Shown piece after piece: positions 35,135 to 45,960 of a DNA stretch of 64,000 nt. The notes under the pieces are model-generated. The model had not been told where the DNA came from and made no database searches. It was given only the letters and a program-made list of their open reading frames with translations. The stretch is from positions 17,172,501 through 17,236,500 of the forward strand of contig NC_133401.1 of assembly GCF_047511655.1 (NCBI RefSeq). The letters run 5' to 3'. A program made the translations under genes and the position numbers. The stretch's first letter is position 1. Every line of letters begins with the position of its first letter. Source of the stretch: Castor canadensis (lineage: Eukaryota; Chordata; Mammalia; Rodentia; Castoridae).

Positions 35135-35930
35135 TAACTGATGTCAACTCTTAAGGACCTGCCTGGTGCAGCCTTGGGTGACAGCATCAGATCTTGGCAC
35201 AAACTGAGTCAGTGACTCCCATCACCCTTCTCCATGGCATTGGGCCACTAAGCCCTCATTCTTCTCTGCACTCTTGGTGTCTACTGTCTAAACTCTCTTC
35301 TGTCTTAGTGACTACATTTTCACTGTGCAGTCAGTTGGTGTCTCCTTCACACTCCTTTCAAATGCAGAAGTGTTTTCTTTGTGACTAATATACACAGGCT
35401 GTGAGAAGGGGGTCCTTAAGTGATTTCCTCATTGTGCCAACATCATAGAGGGCACCTACACAAACTCAGACGGGTACAGTGTCCCTGGGGGATATAATCT
35501 TCTGGGACTACCTCCTACCTTCTGTCCATTGTTGACAGAAGCCAGTTCCCTTGAGCTATTGAGCCTCCCCTGTGGGGATCTGGAGTAGGTAACATTCCAA
35601 AGTCAGGTTGAACTCTGATCCTGGTTGGCTCCACCTGCAAACTCGCCTGCTGAAGACACTGGAGGAAAACCACCCAGGGCGGCCTGCTGGGGTGGAACTT
35701 CATTCTCCCCATCTCTGATGGGGAGGGGGTTGAAGTCCAGCAACTCCTACAGGGGCAGCCCCTCTGAAACCCCACAGCGAGGGTCTTAAACCTTCACTTG
35801 ATCTTGTGCAGGATGTGAGCATTCCACGTCTCACACCTCCCACCATGCAATAACCTCATCTGCTCTTTTAAATGAGAAACGTAAAACCTTAAACCAACTC
35901 CAGGAGAGCAGGACAGAAGCCCATCTCCAG
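35135..35930. other. Intergenic, no gene recognised
   Basis: 35400-35790 looks like a continuous old dispersed element but I cannot assign it. No exon is seen. Confidence 0.35.
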
Positions 35931-35939
35931 GTGAGACCC

Positions 35940-36055
35940 CGCCCTGGACACGCCCCTCCAGTGAGAGTGAATAACCAGAAGGTGGCGCCAAAGCTTTTGC
36001 GCATGCGCTGATGTGTCTCCTAGCTCAGCCCCGCCCCTCCCGAGCCTGGGATGCT
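35940..36055. promoter_or_regulatory. Promoter-like patch: CTCF-like, NRF1 and GC-box motifs
   Basis: Within 115 bases lie CCAGAAGGTGGCGCC (35975-35989; 14 of 15 to the CTCF core), the palindromic NRF1 consensus TGCGCATGCGCT (35998-36009) and a GC box CCCCGCCCCTCC (36029-36040). CpG is locally frequent. The motifs are seen directly; no exon attaches to them. Confidence 0.5.
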
Positions 36056-36080
36056 CAGACCTGTACCCTGATTCCCGCTC

Positions 36081-36166
36081 CCGGCCTGGTGGTGTGGACC
36101 AAGTGGTTGAGCGTGAGTTCAAACTCCAGTATCATAACACACACACAAAAAAACAAACAAACAAAA
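36081..36166 (+). repeat. ID-like SINE fragment
   Basis: 'GACCAAGTGGTTGAGCGTGA' and 'GTTCAAACTCCAGTATCATA' followed by CA/AAAC-rich tail. Confidence 0.6.
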
Positions 36167-36239
36167 AGAGATCCCATCATCCCCACCACCCAGACAGAAA
36201 AGGGGAACAGATGGTGACACTTGATCCCATCTAAGTCTT

Positions 36240-38170
36240 CCCTCCTGGTAACTATTTTTAGTGAAATTGGAAACTTGCAGTGAAGTTAAACATGACTGGA
36301 TCTGAACAGGGCACACACCCTAAGAAAAAGAACATTAGGAAGAAAACAGGAATAGCGTAAGAAGGAGGTGAGCCCTGGAGACCCTCGAGGTGAGATTAAG
36401 GTGATCTGGTCTGAGCTCTGCCGTCCCCCCAGGACCTCTCCCTACTCACATGGGCTGCCCAGCTGCTGACTCTCTGAGATTGAAGACTGACTCAGTGTTT
36501 GAATGGAGTCTCAGCCCCTATGAGGACACACACTGAGTGTGCCTTGATCCAAAGCCCTGTTCCACCCTTCCCACAACCCACTTTCTGATGTTTTCTTTGG
36601 TTGGCCAAGGCCACACCTGAATTCACCTGATTCTGGATAGAAGTTCTGGGAAGAAATGACTGAGATGGGCAAAGCTGCCTCCCAGCCTAGGCCAACCTCT
36701 TTCCACTTTCATATCTTCAAGGTCCTCCCCCAATCCACCAGGGCCCTGGCCCTATCATATCTGTATGCAGAGCAATGTTTATATTGTGAAACGGTTAAGG
36801 AAAAATAAAAAAAAAAACCTTCACTGGAGGCCATTGGTGTGGGCTGAGCTCTTGCACTAGGCCCAACAGACCAAAGCAAAGGTTCCATATCATCCCACAG
36901 AAGCTAGGTTGTTTATATTCCCTTCTGAGCAATCAGGAGAGCAGAGTTATAGGCGGCTTCCTTAAACAACCCCGATGTAGCTGCCATGATGACAAAGTCC
37001 GCTCTGCATGGAACTTCACAAGGACTGGAACTGAGAAATGACCAGTCTGCTTTTTGTTTTTATGGCTGGTTTCTCTGCCTTCTCTGTCTATAAACCCAAC
37101 CTCCACTGGGCTGCTTATGGAACACCTGTTCTAATTTATAGACTCACAAATCAAAGCCAGTAAATATCTTTAAATTGAAGTTACTGGAATTTCGTCTCTC
37201 TTCATGAGGGTGGACATAATTTTCACTTGATTACTTTTATTTTGAAACAGTTACATCAAAATTAGAACTCAGTGGAGCTGTCTCAGTTGACGTAAATGAT
37301 GTCTCCGTGGACAAGCCTCATGAAAACAGGCTCTTCCACCCTCCACATTCTGTTCCAGCCCCTGGAAAACGCTGGGGTCCTGGGTGTGATGCACAGGGAG
37401 AGTCCTGAGTTAGAATGGGGGCTGTGTTGGACCTGAGCCACCTACATGTTCTCAGGCCTCACTCTGCATTGGAAGTGACTCAGGGTGACAAGATGGTCCT
37501 CTCCTTCCCCTGAGGGGCTGATTAGATTTGTGGATTTCACTCTCTGACCTTTGCCCTTCATGACACAAAATTCAGACCATGGTCCTCCAGAATCTCGTCA
37601 GCTCATGACCTTCTGGTTTTCCTAGTCAAACTCTCACTGAGACAAGGAACCTCTCCTGTGTGTGAGTCCTGACCCCACACCACACACTGTGACACTGACT
37701 GATGGGTCCTGTGGAGAACCCAGCCCTAAGCCTGGGAGCAGCTGGACAGACAGGATGGGTTGGGTGGTTTGGATTCGGGTTTTGTAGGCGGGGGAAAGCC
37801 AGGTGGAATAGAGCTTGGGTGTCAGGAGAGTGTGTGGGGACAACCCATGGGAGACAATGTCTCCTCAGCCTTGGCTCTGGAGGGCTGGAAGGAGCTGAGG
37901 TGAGTTTCCTTCATTTCCTTCCCTCCTCTCCCTCACTGAGGATGCACTTTATGTTCCTCAGGTGGGCCCCACTCGGACCAGTTTCCCAGCACAGGGGACC
38001 CTAGAGCAGCCACACCCCACCCACACAGGGGCCCATGCTGGACCTCCCTCCATACTACCTCACTCGAGGATGCAGGTGTCATTCAGTCTCAGGGTTGAAG
38101 TCACTCCTTGCCCTTGGGTCCTGTCCCCCTCCCATTTCCCACAGAGCAGGGAGGTCCATGCAAGAACATG
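36240..38170. other. Intergenic between the promoter-like patch and IGFL
   Basis: No exon is supported. 36780-37190 has features of an old ERVL-type LTR (A-rich signal, 'CCTTCTCTGTCTATAAACCC'), a tentative fossil call only. Confidence 0.35.
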
Positions 38171-38193
38171 GAGCCTGTGATAGAGACAAGACT

Positions 38194-38199
38194 TTTATT
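38194..38199 (-). terminator. IGFL polyadenylation signal
   Basis: AATAAA on the minus strand, about 510 bases beyond the IGFL stop codon. It is the only canonical hexamer I see at a plausible distance. Confidence 0.6.
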
Positions 38200-38706
38200 C
38201 AGAGAGCCCAAGGGGCTATGCGTGTCTCTTCCAATGTAAGCACTGACACAAAAGGGAATCACTTGCAGTCTGAAAATGACAGAGGTAATGGGTCCCATGT
38301 CACCATTTACAACCTGTTCCAATCACCCAAACTTCCTGGTGTTAGTACATAGATTGTGCCACACATTTGAAGTCTCTTGAGCTTTGCTCCAGGAAAGAAG
38401 GGGACCCAAGGGAATGAAATGTGTCACAGGAGGACTGTGTCACAGGACTGCCCAGAATTGTCACTGGTTGATGTTGACCAAAGGGAGCACAGTGATTATC
38501 AATGGTCCTTAGACACACCAGCCACAAATAGACCTTCATGTTCCTCCAAGAAAGAGGACCACACACCACTCAGGGCAGAGGCAAACTGGGTGTCACAGAG
38601 GGGACAGATGACATGGGGCTTGATTTTCCCAGGGGCTTCAGGACCATCTTTCTCTCCAGCTCATCCAGAAGGCAGTATCCAGGGTCATCCATTGTCTGAT
38701 ATTCCA

Positions 38707-38716
38707 TCAGATGACA
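38707..38716 (-). CDS. IGFL: IGFL exon 4 (terminal coding)
   Basis: Acceptor 'TGCTTCTTGTTTAG' precedes T-GTC-ATC-TGA. Joined to the AG of exon 3 it gives R-S-V-I-stop, matching the 'RSVS' end of human IGFL1. This match is the reason for choosing this acceptor. If intron 3 were retained, translation would stop one codon after the donor with nearly the same protein. Confidence 0.7.
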
Positions 38717-40103
38717 CTAAACAAGAAGCAGGGACAGACACTGAGCAAGAGAGAGATGGTCACACACAGAGGGATGGACAGAACGCAGGCAGGTGGAAAA
38801 GAGAGAAGAAAGAAGAGGGCAAACGTGTGAGATGAGATTGGGAGAGAGACAGAAACAAGGAGGGAGAAACAAATGGAAGAAAAGAGAGAGGTAGGTGGAC
38901 AGTGGCAGGTGGACAGGACAGCAGGCATAGAGAAGAGGTAGGTGGACAGTGGCAAGTGGACAGGACAGCAGGCACAGAGAAGGGGCTCCACCATGAACAG
39001 AGCAGGCTGCCAGACTCAACTGCATGCTTGGACCCCAATTTTTGAACCCAGAACCTAGACATGGGACAAGATCTTACCTGTGACAAACCCTGTCGCCCAG
39101 AGACTGGGGTGAGGAGCAGTCCTCTCCTCTCAGCCTCACCATGAGGGGCTGCTGCAGGCCGAGTGGCCACCGGGGACAGCACTGCTCGAAGCAGACTCTG
39201 TAGCTGCAGCTGCCACACCTTCGAGTCTCCCCCAAGGGGACAAGGGCACCGTCATGACAACACTGCTTCTGGGGGTCATAGAACTGACCTTTGCATCTCG
39301 TGTGTAGCTGGCACAGCATCAGACTGGTTCCTACGGGGGACACTGGAAGAGACAGAGCTACTGTGTCCCAGGCACCAGGGTCAGGCGAGTCCCAGCCTGG
39401 GGCCCTGTTGGAGATACTTTCCCTCAAGTGTTCCTGTCCCTCCTGGGCTCACCTGGGACCCCCTGAGAGCAGAGGATCATGAGGAGGCAGAGAGCAACCA
39501 ACACAGCTGTGGAGAGAGGGGGATGACATAGTTGGTGGTAGCCCCTGGTCACTCTTGGGATGACCAAATTAAAGCAGGGCTATGTCTGAGAGGTCTTTGT
39601 CCTGTTCGATGTTCAGTGAGGGGTCAAATACATCCCTGGTGGGTCCCAGCTGCCCTGTAGTCAGGACTTGTGCAGGGTGATGGGAGATGGCCCAGGACTC
39701 TTGGATGAAATGGGTTTAGGGTTCAGGGAGGGAGGGAGTTGTGGGGGAAGAAGGATGGCGTTGGAAGCACAGGTGGTGCCAAGCTGTGAGGTGCTGGGCT
39801 GAGACTGCAGGAGCTGGGTCTCTAATGGATGTTGCAAGTAGGGTGGGGATGAGAGTGGTGCAGGAAGCAAGGAAGGTTTTGAGGGCTTGGATGGCATGGG
39901 GTCATCTCTGGTGCTGTAGACTCCCCACATTAGGGACAGGGACCCAGTATTGCTCTGATGGAGCCCCATGGCAAGCACACAGGGCTGAGAAATAGGGCAG
40001 AGGTTTAGCTGGTGATGAGCTGATGGTGGCTGAGGTGGGGGATGGGCTCAGGTGGGAATGGGGCTGTGTCTTCCTTACCCAGGATGCAGCGCTGGGCAGC
40101 CAT
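38707..40103 (-). CDS. IGFL: IGFL-family secreted cysteine-rich ligand, four exons
   Basis: Coding exons on the minus strand: 40103-40079, 39506-39453, 39342-39078 and 38716-38707, all with GT/AG borders, total 354 nt (117 codons plus TGA). MAAQRCILAVLVALCLLMIL is a signal peptide ending near CSQGVPG. The mature part has 'LMLCQLHTRC', 'QFYDPQKQCCHDGALVPL', 'RVCFEQCCP' and 'GDRVCHRSVI', matching human IGFL1 (recalled 'LMLCQPHKRC', 'KFYDP', 'FRVCFEQCCP', 'DDRLCRSVS'). All eleven mature cysteines align. IGFL proteins are small secreted ligands; IGFLR1 (TMEM149) is a known receptor. A nine-residue insert (about 'RWPLGLQQP') follows 'EQCCP' compared with my recollection of human IGFL1. A TATA-like box lies 53 bases before the ATG. 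The gene looks intact; which IGFL member it is cannot be told, though rodents such as mouse keep one (Igfl3). Confidence 0.9.
38887..38980. repeat. Tandem duplication of a 47-bp unit in IGFL intron 3
   Basis: Units 38887-38933 and 38934-38980 differ at two positions. Each contains 'GTAGGTGGACAGTGGCA' and 'GGACAGGACAGCAGGCA'. The closeness of the copies suggests a recent event. Confidence 0.9.
39078..39342 (-). CDS. IGFL: IGFL exon 3, mature cysteine-rich domain
   Basis: Acceptor 'CTGTCTCTTCCAG', donor GTAAGA. Phase 1 entry, phase 2 exit. It encodes all eleven cysteines of the mature ligand, including the two CC pairs. Confidence 0.9.
39453..39506 (-). CDS. IGFL: IGFL exon 2, signal-peptide core
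   Basis: Acceptor 'CCTCTCTCCACAG', donor GTGAGC; 54 nt in phase 1. It encodes AVLVALCLLMILCSQGVPG (first and last codons split), the hydrophobic core of the leader. Confidence 0.85.
40079..40103 (-). CDS. IGFL: IGFL exon 1, start codon
   Basis: GCCATGG is a near-ideal start context; encodes MAAQRCIL plus one base, then donor GTAAGG. Confidence 0.85.
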
Positions 40104-40155
40104 GGCTCAAGTTGGCTGCAGTGGAGTCACTGGGTAATCAGTGGCTTCAGCGGGT

Positions 40156-40165
40156 CCTTATATCT
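40156..40165 (-). promoter_or_regulatory. TATA-like box of IGFL
   Basis: AGATATAAGG on the minus strand, 53 bases before the IGFL ATG, a fitting distance for a short 5' UTR. Seen in sequence; promoter role inferred. Confidence 0.55.
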
Positions 40166-40554
40166 GAGCAGTGATATCATGTGATCTGCCCTCCTACAGG
40201 CGACATGCAGGGACATGCTGGCCCTGGAGCAACAGTGGCGTCTGAAAAAGCATGTGTCATAGTAATCTGATGTCAGAGCCCCTGAATGCCAGCTGGGAAT
40301 CAAAGCTTACACAGCATCCTCTTCCTCAAATACCATCCTCTCATCCAAACTCCAAGACCTCCTAGGCAAGGAGGAGGCCCAGGATGCCCCTGGGGTCACC
40401 TCGCTCTGCCACAGTGAGGCAGTCAAGATTTCCCTCGGGACCCTGCTGAGTCTCATGGTTCCCACTGTCTGTTGCAGGTCACTAATCGTTAAGGGGACCC
40501 AGCAGGTCCAGATCTCAACCCTCCATCCATGGTATTGAGAAGAGAGGGACTGGG

Positions 40555-40810
40555 AGTCCACTGGCCCTTAGACCACTGAAAATTCCAGATAGAAAAGGTT
40601 GGGCAGGAGGGGATTCAGATCTGGGAAGGCTGGGGCAGCTCAAGACAGGGGAGTGTGGGAATGGCCCTGGGGACCCCTGCACCATTCCCACAGGTCATTG
40701 ACTGTCTCCTCATTAATGAAATCTGATCAGAAGCAAATGTCTACTGAGCACCTGAGATGTCCCAGACATCAGGGTCCAGACACAACAGGAGCCAAGGACC
40801 TGGAAAATAT
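40555..40810 (-). repeat. Inverted duplicate partner of 18360-18625
   Basis: Reverse complement matches the block at 18.4 kb (shared 'CTGCCCAACCTTTTCTA' and 'GGAATTTTCAGTGGTCT'). It sits about 450 bases upstream of the IGFL start codon. Confidence 0.6.
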
Positions 40811-40814
40811 TCCT

Positions 40815-41685
40815 GTTCAGCACTGCGAGTGTCCACTGTGTGACATCTTTGGTGTCCCAATGGGGGCAGGGGTGTTATCCCAGCCTTCCTCTGGGGTACC
40901 TGAGGAGGCTGACACTGCTGCCCCACACTGGGGTCTCCAAACCAGACACTTCTTGATTGTTCCCTGCCCTTTAATCTTCCCCTTACCCATGAGCAGGACA
41001 CAGTGACTGCTTTCTGCTCCATGCAGAGCAACACTGGGTCCCTTGACCTCACCTGTGCCTGACCCTACTCTCTGCACTGCAGGTGATGGCCCTAAAGAAC
41101 ATAAAACAGTAGCAGCCACCTCCCAGCTCTCTGATGCTTCCCAGGCTGGAGGACACCCCAGGTAGGCCCCAGACAGGCCTTTGTTACATGCAGCACTGCT
41201 AGGTAACTGTTGGATGATGCTGGGAAGTTGACATTGACTCTCTGAGCCTGTTTTATCCTTGTTCATGGCTGTTAACCTGCCTGGTTGATCCATTTTCTGT
41301 AGGAAGAGGAGAGATCACTCATTTAAAGACTGAACTTACATTAGCTGAGGGCCATCTTGGAGCCCAGCCATCTTCATATGATGCCGAGGACACTGAGGAG
41401 ACACAGTGGCAGGCCCTGTCGGTGGGGGACAGGGACCCAGACTTACACTGTGATGACTGAGATCAGGGTTGGCTGTGGAAGCCGAGGATGGGGAGGCCCA
41501 AGGGTTCCTGACTCAGCCTAGAAGTGAGGGCTGACGTCCCTGGAGAAGGGGACACCTGAGCTAAGGTTTCAAAGATGAGTAGGCACTGTGTCTTTTTTAG
41601 CAAATCTGTGTCCTTAAGAGCAGAGGCCAGAGCAAGGATAAAGGGTAGAGGGGGCATGGACTATTCACTTCTATCATTACTGTCA
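40815..41685. other. Upstream of IGFL, no gene; ancient repeat fragment
   Basis: Around 41480-41600 an ancient L2-like segment is seen, similar in antisense to 19760-19850. No exon is supported. Confidence 0.35.
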
Positions 41686-41687
41686 CC

Positions 41688-42030
41688 AAATCCTGACAGA
41701 AACAACTGAAGGGAGGAGGGATTTATTTTGGCTCACGGGTTCAAAGGGTTCAACCTTGGATGTGTGGCCGGTGCTCCCGGGCAGATCATCATGGCAGCAG
41801 GAGCATTTGGTGGAGGTCCTTTTTCAGACGTTGTGGACAAGAAGCAGAGAGAGACTCACACAAAAAGGGTGCAGGAACAAGATCCTCCCAGTTCTTCCCC
41901 TGTAACCAGCTTCCTCCATCTGGGCCTCTTCTATTTCCACAACCCCACTCCCAAATTAGCTCCCAGCAACAGGTGACAAAACTTTCAACACATGAGCCTG
42001 AGGGGGACATTTCATATTAAAACCACAGCA
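41688..42030 (-). mobile_element. MaLR-type LTR fossil, minus strand
   Basis: Antisense of the same family as 24500-24864: 'TTTATTTTGGCTCACGGGTT' at the left, 'CAACACATGAGCCTGAGGGG' and 'AAAACCACAGCA' at the right. Solo, diverged, old. Confidence 0.5.
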
Positions 42031-42780
42031 GGCACAGAGCCAGGTCACATTGTGGGGACTTCACTCTTAGCATCCTGGCCCCATGGCCAGATGTGGTCAT
42101 ATGTGTGCATGAGGAAGATCAAACCCGTGTGTCCCTGGGGGTTGGGAGGCTGACACTGGAGGCAGGAGACCAGGCAGGGTTCTCCCACCCTCAGTTCCAG
42201 AGTACTGACTCCCATGTGGAGGGCACAGCCAGCCAGACCCCTCCCAGTCCCATTTTTCACTGCTTTCTGGGCCTGGCTGTGCAGCTCAGGAAGGAAGACA
42301 TCGCTTGCAAAACAATCCAGCTGGACTTACATCAGATTGGGCCTTTATTGAAAAGGAACACATTAGAAAATGAGGTCAGGTGCATGGAGTGTGCTGTGCT
42401 CCGTTGGTTTTGGCACTTTCACCTGAGACGTGAGGTAAAGTCTGTCTGTCCAAGTGATGTTTCACGCACTTGGGAGTAGAGAAGAGAAGCCTCTCAGGTC
42501 ACCTCCTTCCTTCCAAGGAGACACTGATGGCTGCCCTGGCTTGTCTTTCAAAGGGTTTCCTTGCTGCAGGCATTGTCAGGGTAGCTGGATTGTGGCCAAC
42601 CTCTGGGATTTTTTCTGTACCAAAAGGAGAGGAGGCTGGGCCTGAACTGGAGCCCCAGGTGAGAGACAGGAGTTTCTTCCCAGGGCAGGTTGGGTCTGGC
42701 ATCTCTGAGGAGAGAGGATGTCCTTCTGCTGTTCTGCATTCTGGTCCCAAGGACAAAAGAATCAAAACCTGAGGTAGGAG
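42030..42780. other. Intergenic, no gene recognised
   Basis: Open frames at 42093-42479 and 42470-42772 lack any domain resemblance or splice-supported structure. Confidence 0.4.
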
Positions 42781-43640
42781 GGTGGAGGGAGGTCATGGGA
42801 GGTGAGAGGGTCAGAGACTGAGGTGTGGAGAAGGTAGCAGGCCAGTCAAGGTGTCCATGGAAGCTGAGAGCCAGTGACTCAGTATTCAAGAGACTTTGGG
42901 GTCAAATAGCTGTGGGTTCAATCCCATCACTGTCCCTTCTCAAGTGATGAATAACCTTTTACAGAAAACACTGTCCAATGCAACCACTGTGCCCTCGGAG
43001 TCCCTCATCCTGGTCTTCTGTTCTGGGGCATCACTGTGTGAGTTTTTTCTGCAACTCAGGTGTCTATCTCTGAAAAGCAGGACCCAGGCTGTCCTGGTCA
43101 AAACTGGTCCACAGGGTTAGTGACTCTGACCTGCCCATGGTTTAAGAAGGTTCTGGATTTAGATAGTGTAAGACTCTGACATCAAATGGCCCTTTCTTTA
43201 ATTCCTTCACCCCACTCTGTGGATTAAAAAAAAAAAATCACTGACTGGGATCCTGCTGCTAGTCACCCACATGGTCTGGACTAGAACGCGGGTCCCCTGA
43301 GCCACAGTCCAGGGCCTCCACTCACCCTGGCCCAGCGCCTCTGGGAAGGGCAGGCAGGCCCTGCTCACAGGCACCCTGCATGAGACCCACATGGAGGGTC
43401 CCAGAGCTGCTGGGAGGGGTTGGCAGAGCTGGGCTCCTGGAACATGAAACCCAGGGGACAGGAGCAACTTCTGCTCTGGGTGGCATTTCCACTGGGTTCC
43501 CCTTTTGCCCCTGGAATGAAGACAGTGAGTCTATCTCTGGCAGCATTGGGGTGTAATTTCCATCTGGCCGGGGAAGCTCCGCCCATGGGAATGGCAGGAA
43601 TGGCAGGTACGGGAGGAGGGAACTGGAAAATCCCCAGAGC
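42780..43640 (+). repeat. Local triplicated block, copy 1
   Basis: Matches 54650-55470 and, more weakly, 50450-51700 in the same order. Anchors: a MIR-like part ('TTTGGGGTCAAATAGCTGTG'), 'GTCTGGACTAGAACGCGGGT' and, with copy 3, 'GGGAAGGGCAGGCAGGCCCT' and 'TTGGCAGAGCTGGGCTCCTG'. Identity with copy 3 is about three quarters by eye. Confidence 0.65.
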
Positions 43641-43649
43641 CTGAGTCCC

Positions 43650-44375
43650 CTCCTCTGCTGATGACAGCAGACTGTGTCATCCTGTGCTCAGCCACAGCCT
43701 CAGGTCTCCAGGGGCCAATCCTGCAGTCTGGAGAAGGGTTTTTGTTGAACCCAGCCTGGAGGTCAGGCTCAGCTCCTGCCCTGCTTGGGTCCTTACATTA
43801 CACAGTGAATTGAGAAGATACATGTCACAGGGCTGGGAGACTGTGCTTCCAGGGAAGAAATCAGAACCATCTGCTGAGCTGCAGGCCAGGACCTGACGCC
43901 ACTTCTGCAGCTTCATTGGCCTTGCAGCATTCAGAGCCAGGGCCCAGCAAGAGAGGCTGCTGCAGAAACACCCAGGCCCCCATGGCTGTGCTACACAGTC
44001 TTATGTACAGCCAGTCGCCCAGCTGCAAGGCCATTTGGGAAGGGTGGCCTAAGGTTTCTGGCCCCGCAGATAGGAAGCTCCTGAAGGTGGGGGGGACACC
44101 ACATGTCCACTCTTCACTGCCTGCACACCTTCCTTGACTGCCTGTCCCCTTTATCACGGCTCACAATTGTCACCCAGGTGTCTCCCTGCTTGACCTCATC
44201 TCCCCTCATTCCTCAGCTCTCAGTTTAAGCGTCCTCCTCTCTTCTGAGGTCAGTCACACTGTTACATCCTCATCCCAGCTTGGATGTCATCTGCTGAGCT
44301 CTTCCACAGTTATTGGTGGCTTAGCTGTTGAGACTGACAGTGGGGAATCAACTCCCTGCTGGACTTTTTCTTCTT
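43650..44375. other. Intergenic, no gene recognised
   Basis: No supportable exon or repeat. Confidence 0.4.
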
Positions 44376-44377
44376 CG

Positions 44378-44605
44378 AGGGCTAGGCGCCATTTACTCAT
44401 GCCTGTAATCCTAGTTACTCAAGATACAGAGATCAAGAGGATCATAGTTCAAAGCCAGCCTGGGCAAATAGTTCAAAAGACCCTGTCTTGAAAATACCCA
44501 ACATAAAACAAGGCTGGTGGAGTTGCTCAAGTGGTAGAGTGCCTGCTTAGCAAGCATGAGGCCCTGAGTTCAAATCCAGTACTGCCAAAAAAAAAAGAGA
44601 AGAAG
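44378..44605 (+). repeat. Dimeric B1/ID SINE
   Basis: 'GGCTAGGCGCCATTTACTCA' left half; 'GGCTGGTGGAGTTGCTCAAG' right half; A-rich then GAA-rich tail. Confidence 0.9.
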
Positions 44606-44759
44606 AAGAAGAAAGGTTTGAGAACTTCCAGTGACCTTTTGATCAAGGGCTTTGGTGCAATTGGATCAAAACAGACTGATCAGCACTAGGGATATGGACA
44701 GTTCCTTCTGCTCTTCTCATCCCCCTCCCCAACTTAAATACTTTTAGGTTTTGTGATGA

Positions 44760-45960
44760 TAGTGGTGGTGGAAAGGGGGGTTGTGGTAAAACTCACTTAA
44801 CATAAAATTTACATTTAAAATGTGCAACACAGTAACATTTCCTGATACCGTGGAACCATAACTACTAGCTAGTAGAGAACAGTTGCATCAACACCACCAA
44901 AAATCTGTGACTATTTAGAACCCACTGCCCAATCCAGCCTCCTCCTGGGAAACGCTCCCCTGCTCTCTGTCTTGTCTCCCTGGGTTCCCAGTGTTGCACA
45001 CTTCATAGAACTAGAATGACACCACACACCATGTGTTGTGTCTGCTTCTCTCACTCAACACGATGTTTTCAAGGTTTATCCGTGAGGTGGCCCCATGTGT
45101 GCCTCATTCCTTCCCACAACAAATATTTCATCATATGGATAGCCCACATTTTCTTCATCCATTCATCAAATGGAGAACTGAGGTGCTTCCTGCTTCTGGT
45201 TATTGTGAATAGTGCGACTATGGACAATTTTGTACAAGTGTCTCTCTAAACACCTGTTTCCAGTCATTGAGAGTACATACTGGAATAGAATTGCACGTGG
45301 TAAATCTACATTTAACTTATTGAGGGCCACAAACTGTTCCCTACAGTGGCTACACCATTTTGCATCCTCCCCTCCCCCAAACAAAGTATGCAGCTTCCAA
45401 TTTCTCCTCATCCTCACCAACACTTTATTTTTCCAGTGTTAAAAGTATCCTCCTTGTGAGTGTGAAATTGTGACCCCCCTGATGTTTGATTTGCATTTTC
45501 CTGGTGATATGACTGTGGGCATCTTTCATTTGCATATTGTCCTGGATAATTACCTGCTCACCTCTTTTGTTAACTTTTGACTGTGTCGTTTAGATTGTGT
45601 TGCTTACAATGTGTTGTTCAGTTTCCATGAATATTTAATTTTCTGCTTTTTCTTTTCTTATTGATCTCCGCTTTCATCCTATTGCGTTCCGAGGAAATAT
45701 CTGTCATGGCTTTTAGGATTACAGTGAGTTGATTTGAGGCCTGAAGAAAAATATTCCAGGTGTCCTTTGGAACAACATGTGTCCTGACATGGTGACTGGG
45801 TGGAGTATCCTGTATATGAACAGTAAGCCCAACTTTTTATATTGTGGCTTATGTCACCTATTTCCTTATTGATCCCTTCTAGATGGCCTATCCATTATTT
45901 TTAAATGGTATTGGAGTCTCTGGTATTATGGACATGACCTTGACGATGTGACAGGACATC
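44760..45960 (-). mobile_element. Old LINE-1 (L1M type), minus strand
   Basis: Antisense of old L1 3' sequences in order: 'TTTATCCGTGAGGTGGCCCC', 'TTCTTCATCCATTCATCAAA', 'TGTGAATAGTGCGACTATGG', 'CAAACTGTTCCCTACAGTGG' and 'CTGATGTTTGATTTGCATTT'. 45640-45930 recalls a more internal L1 part. Diverged and dead. Confidence 0.8.
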
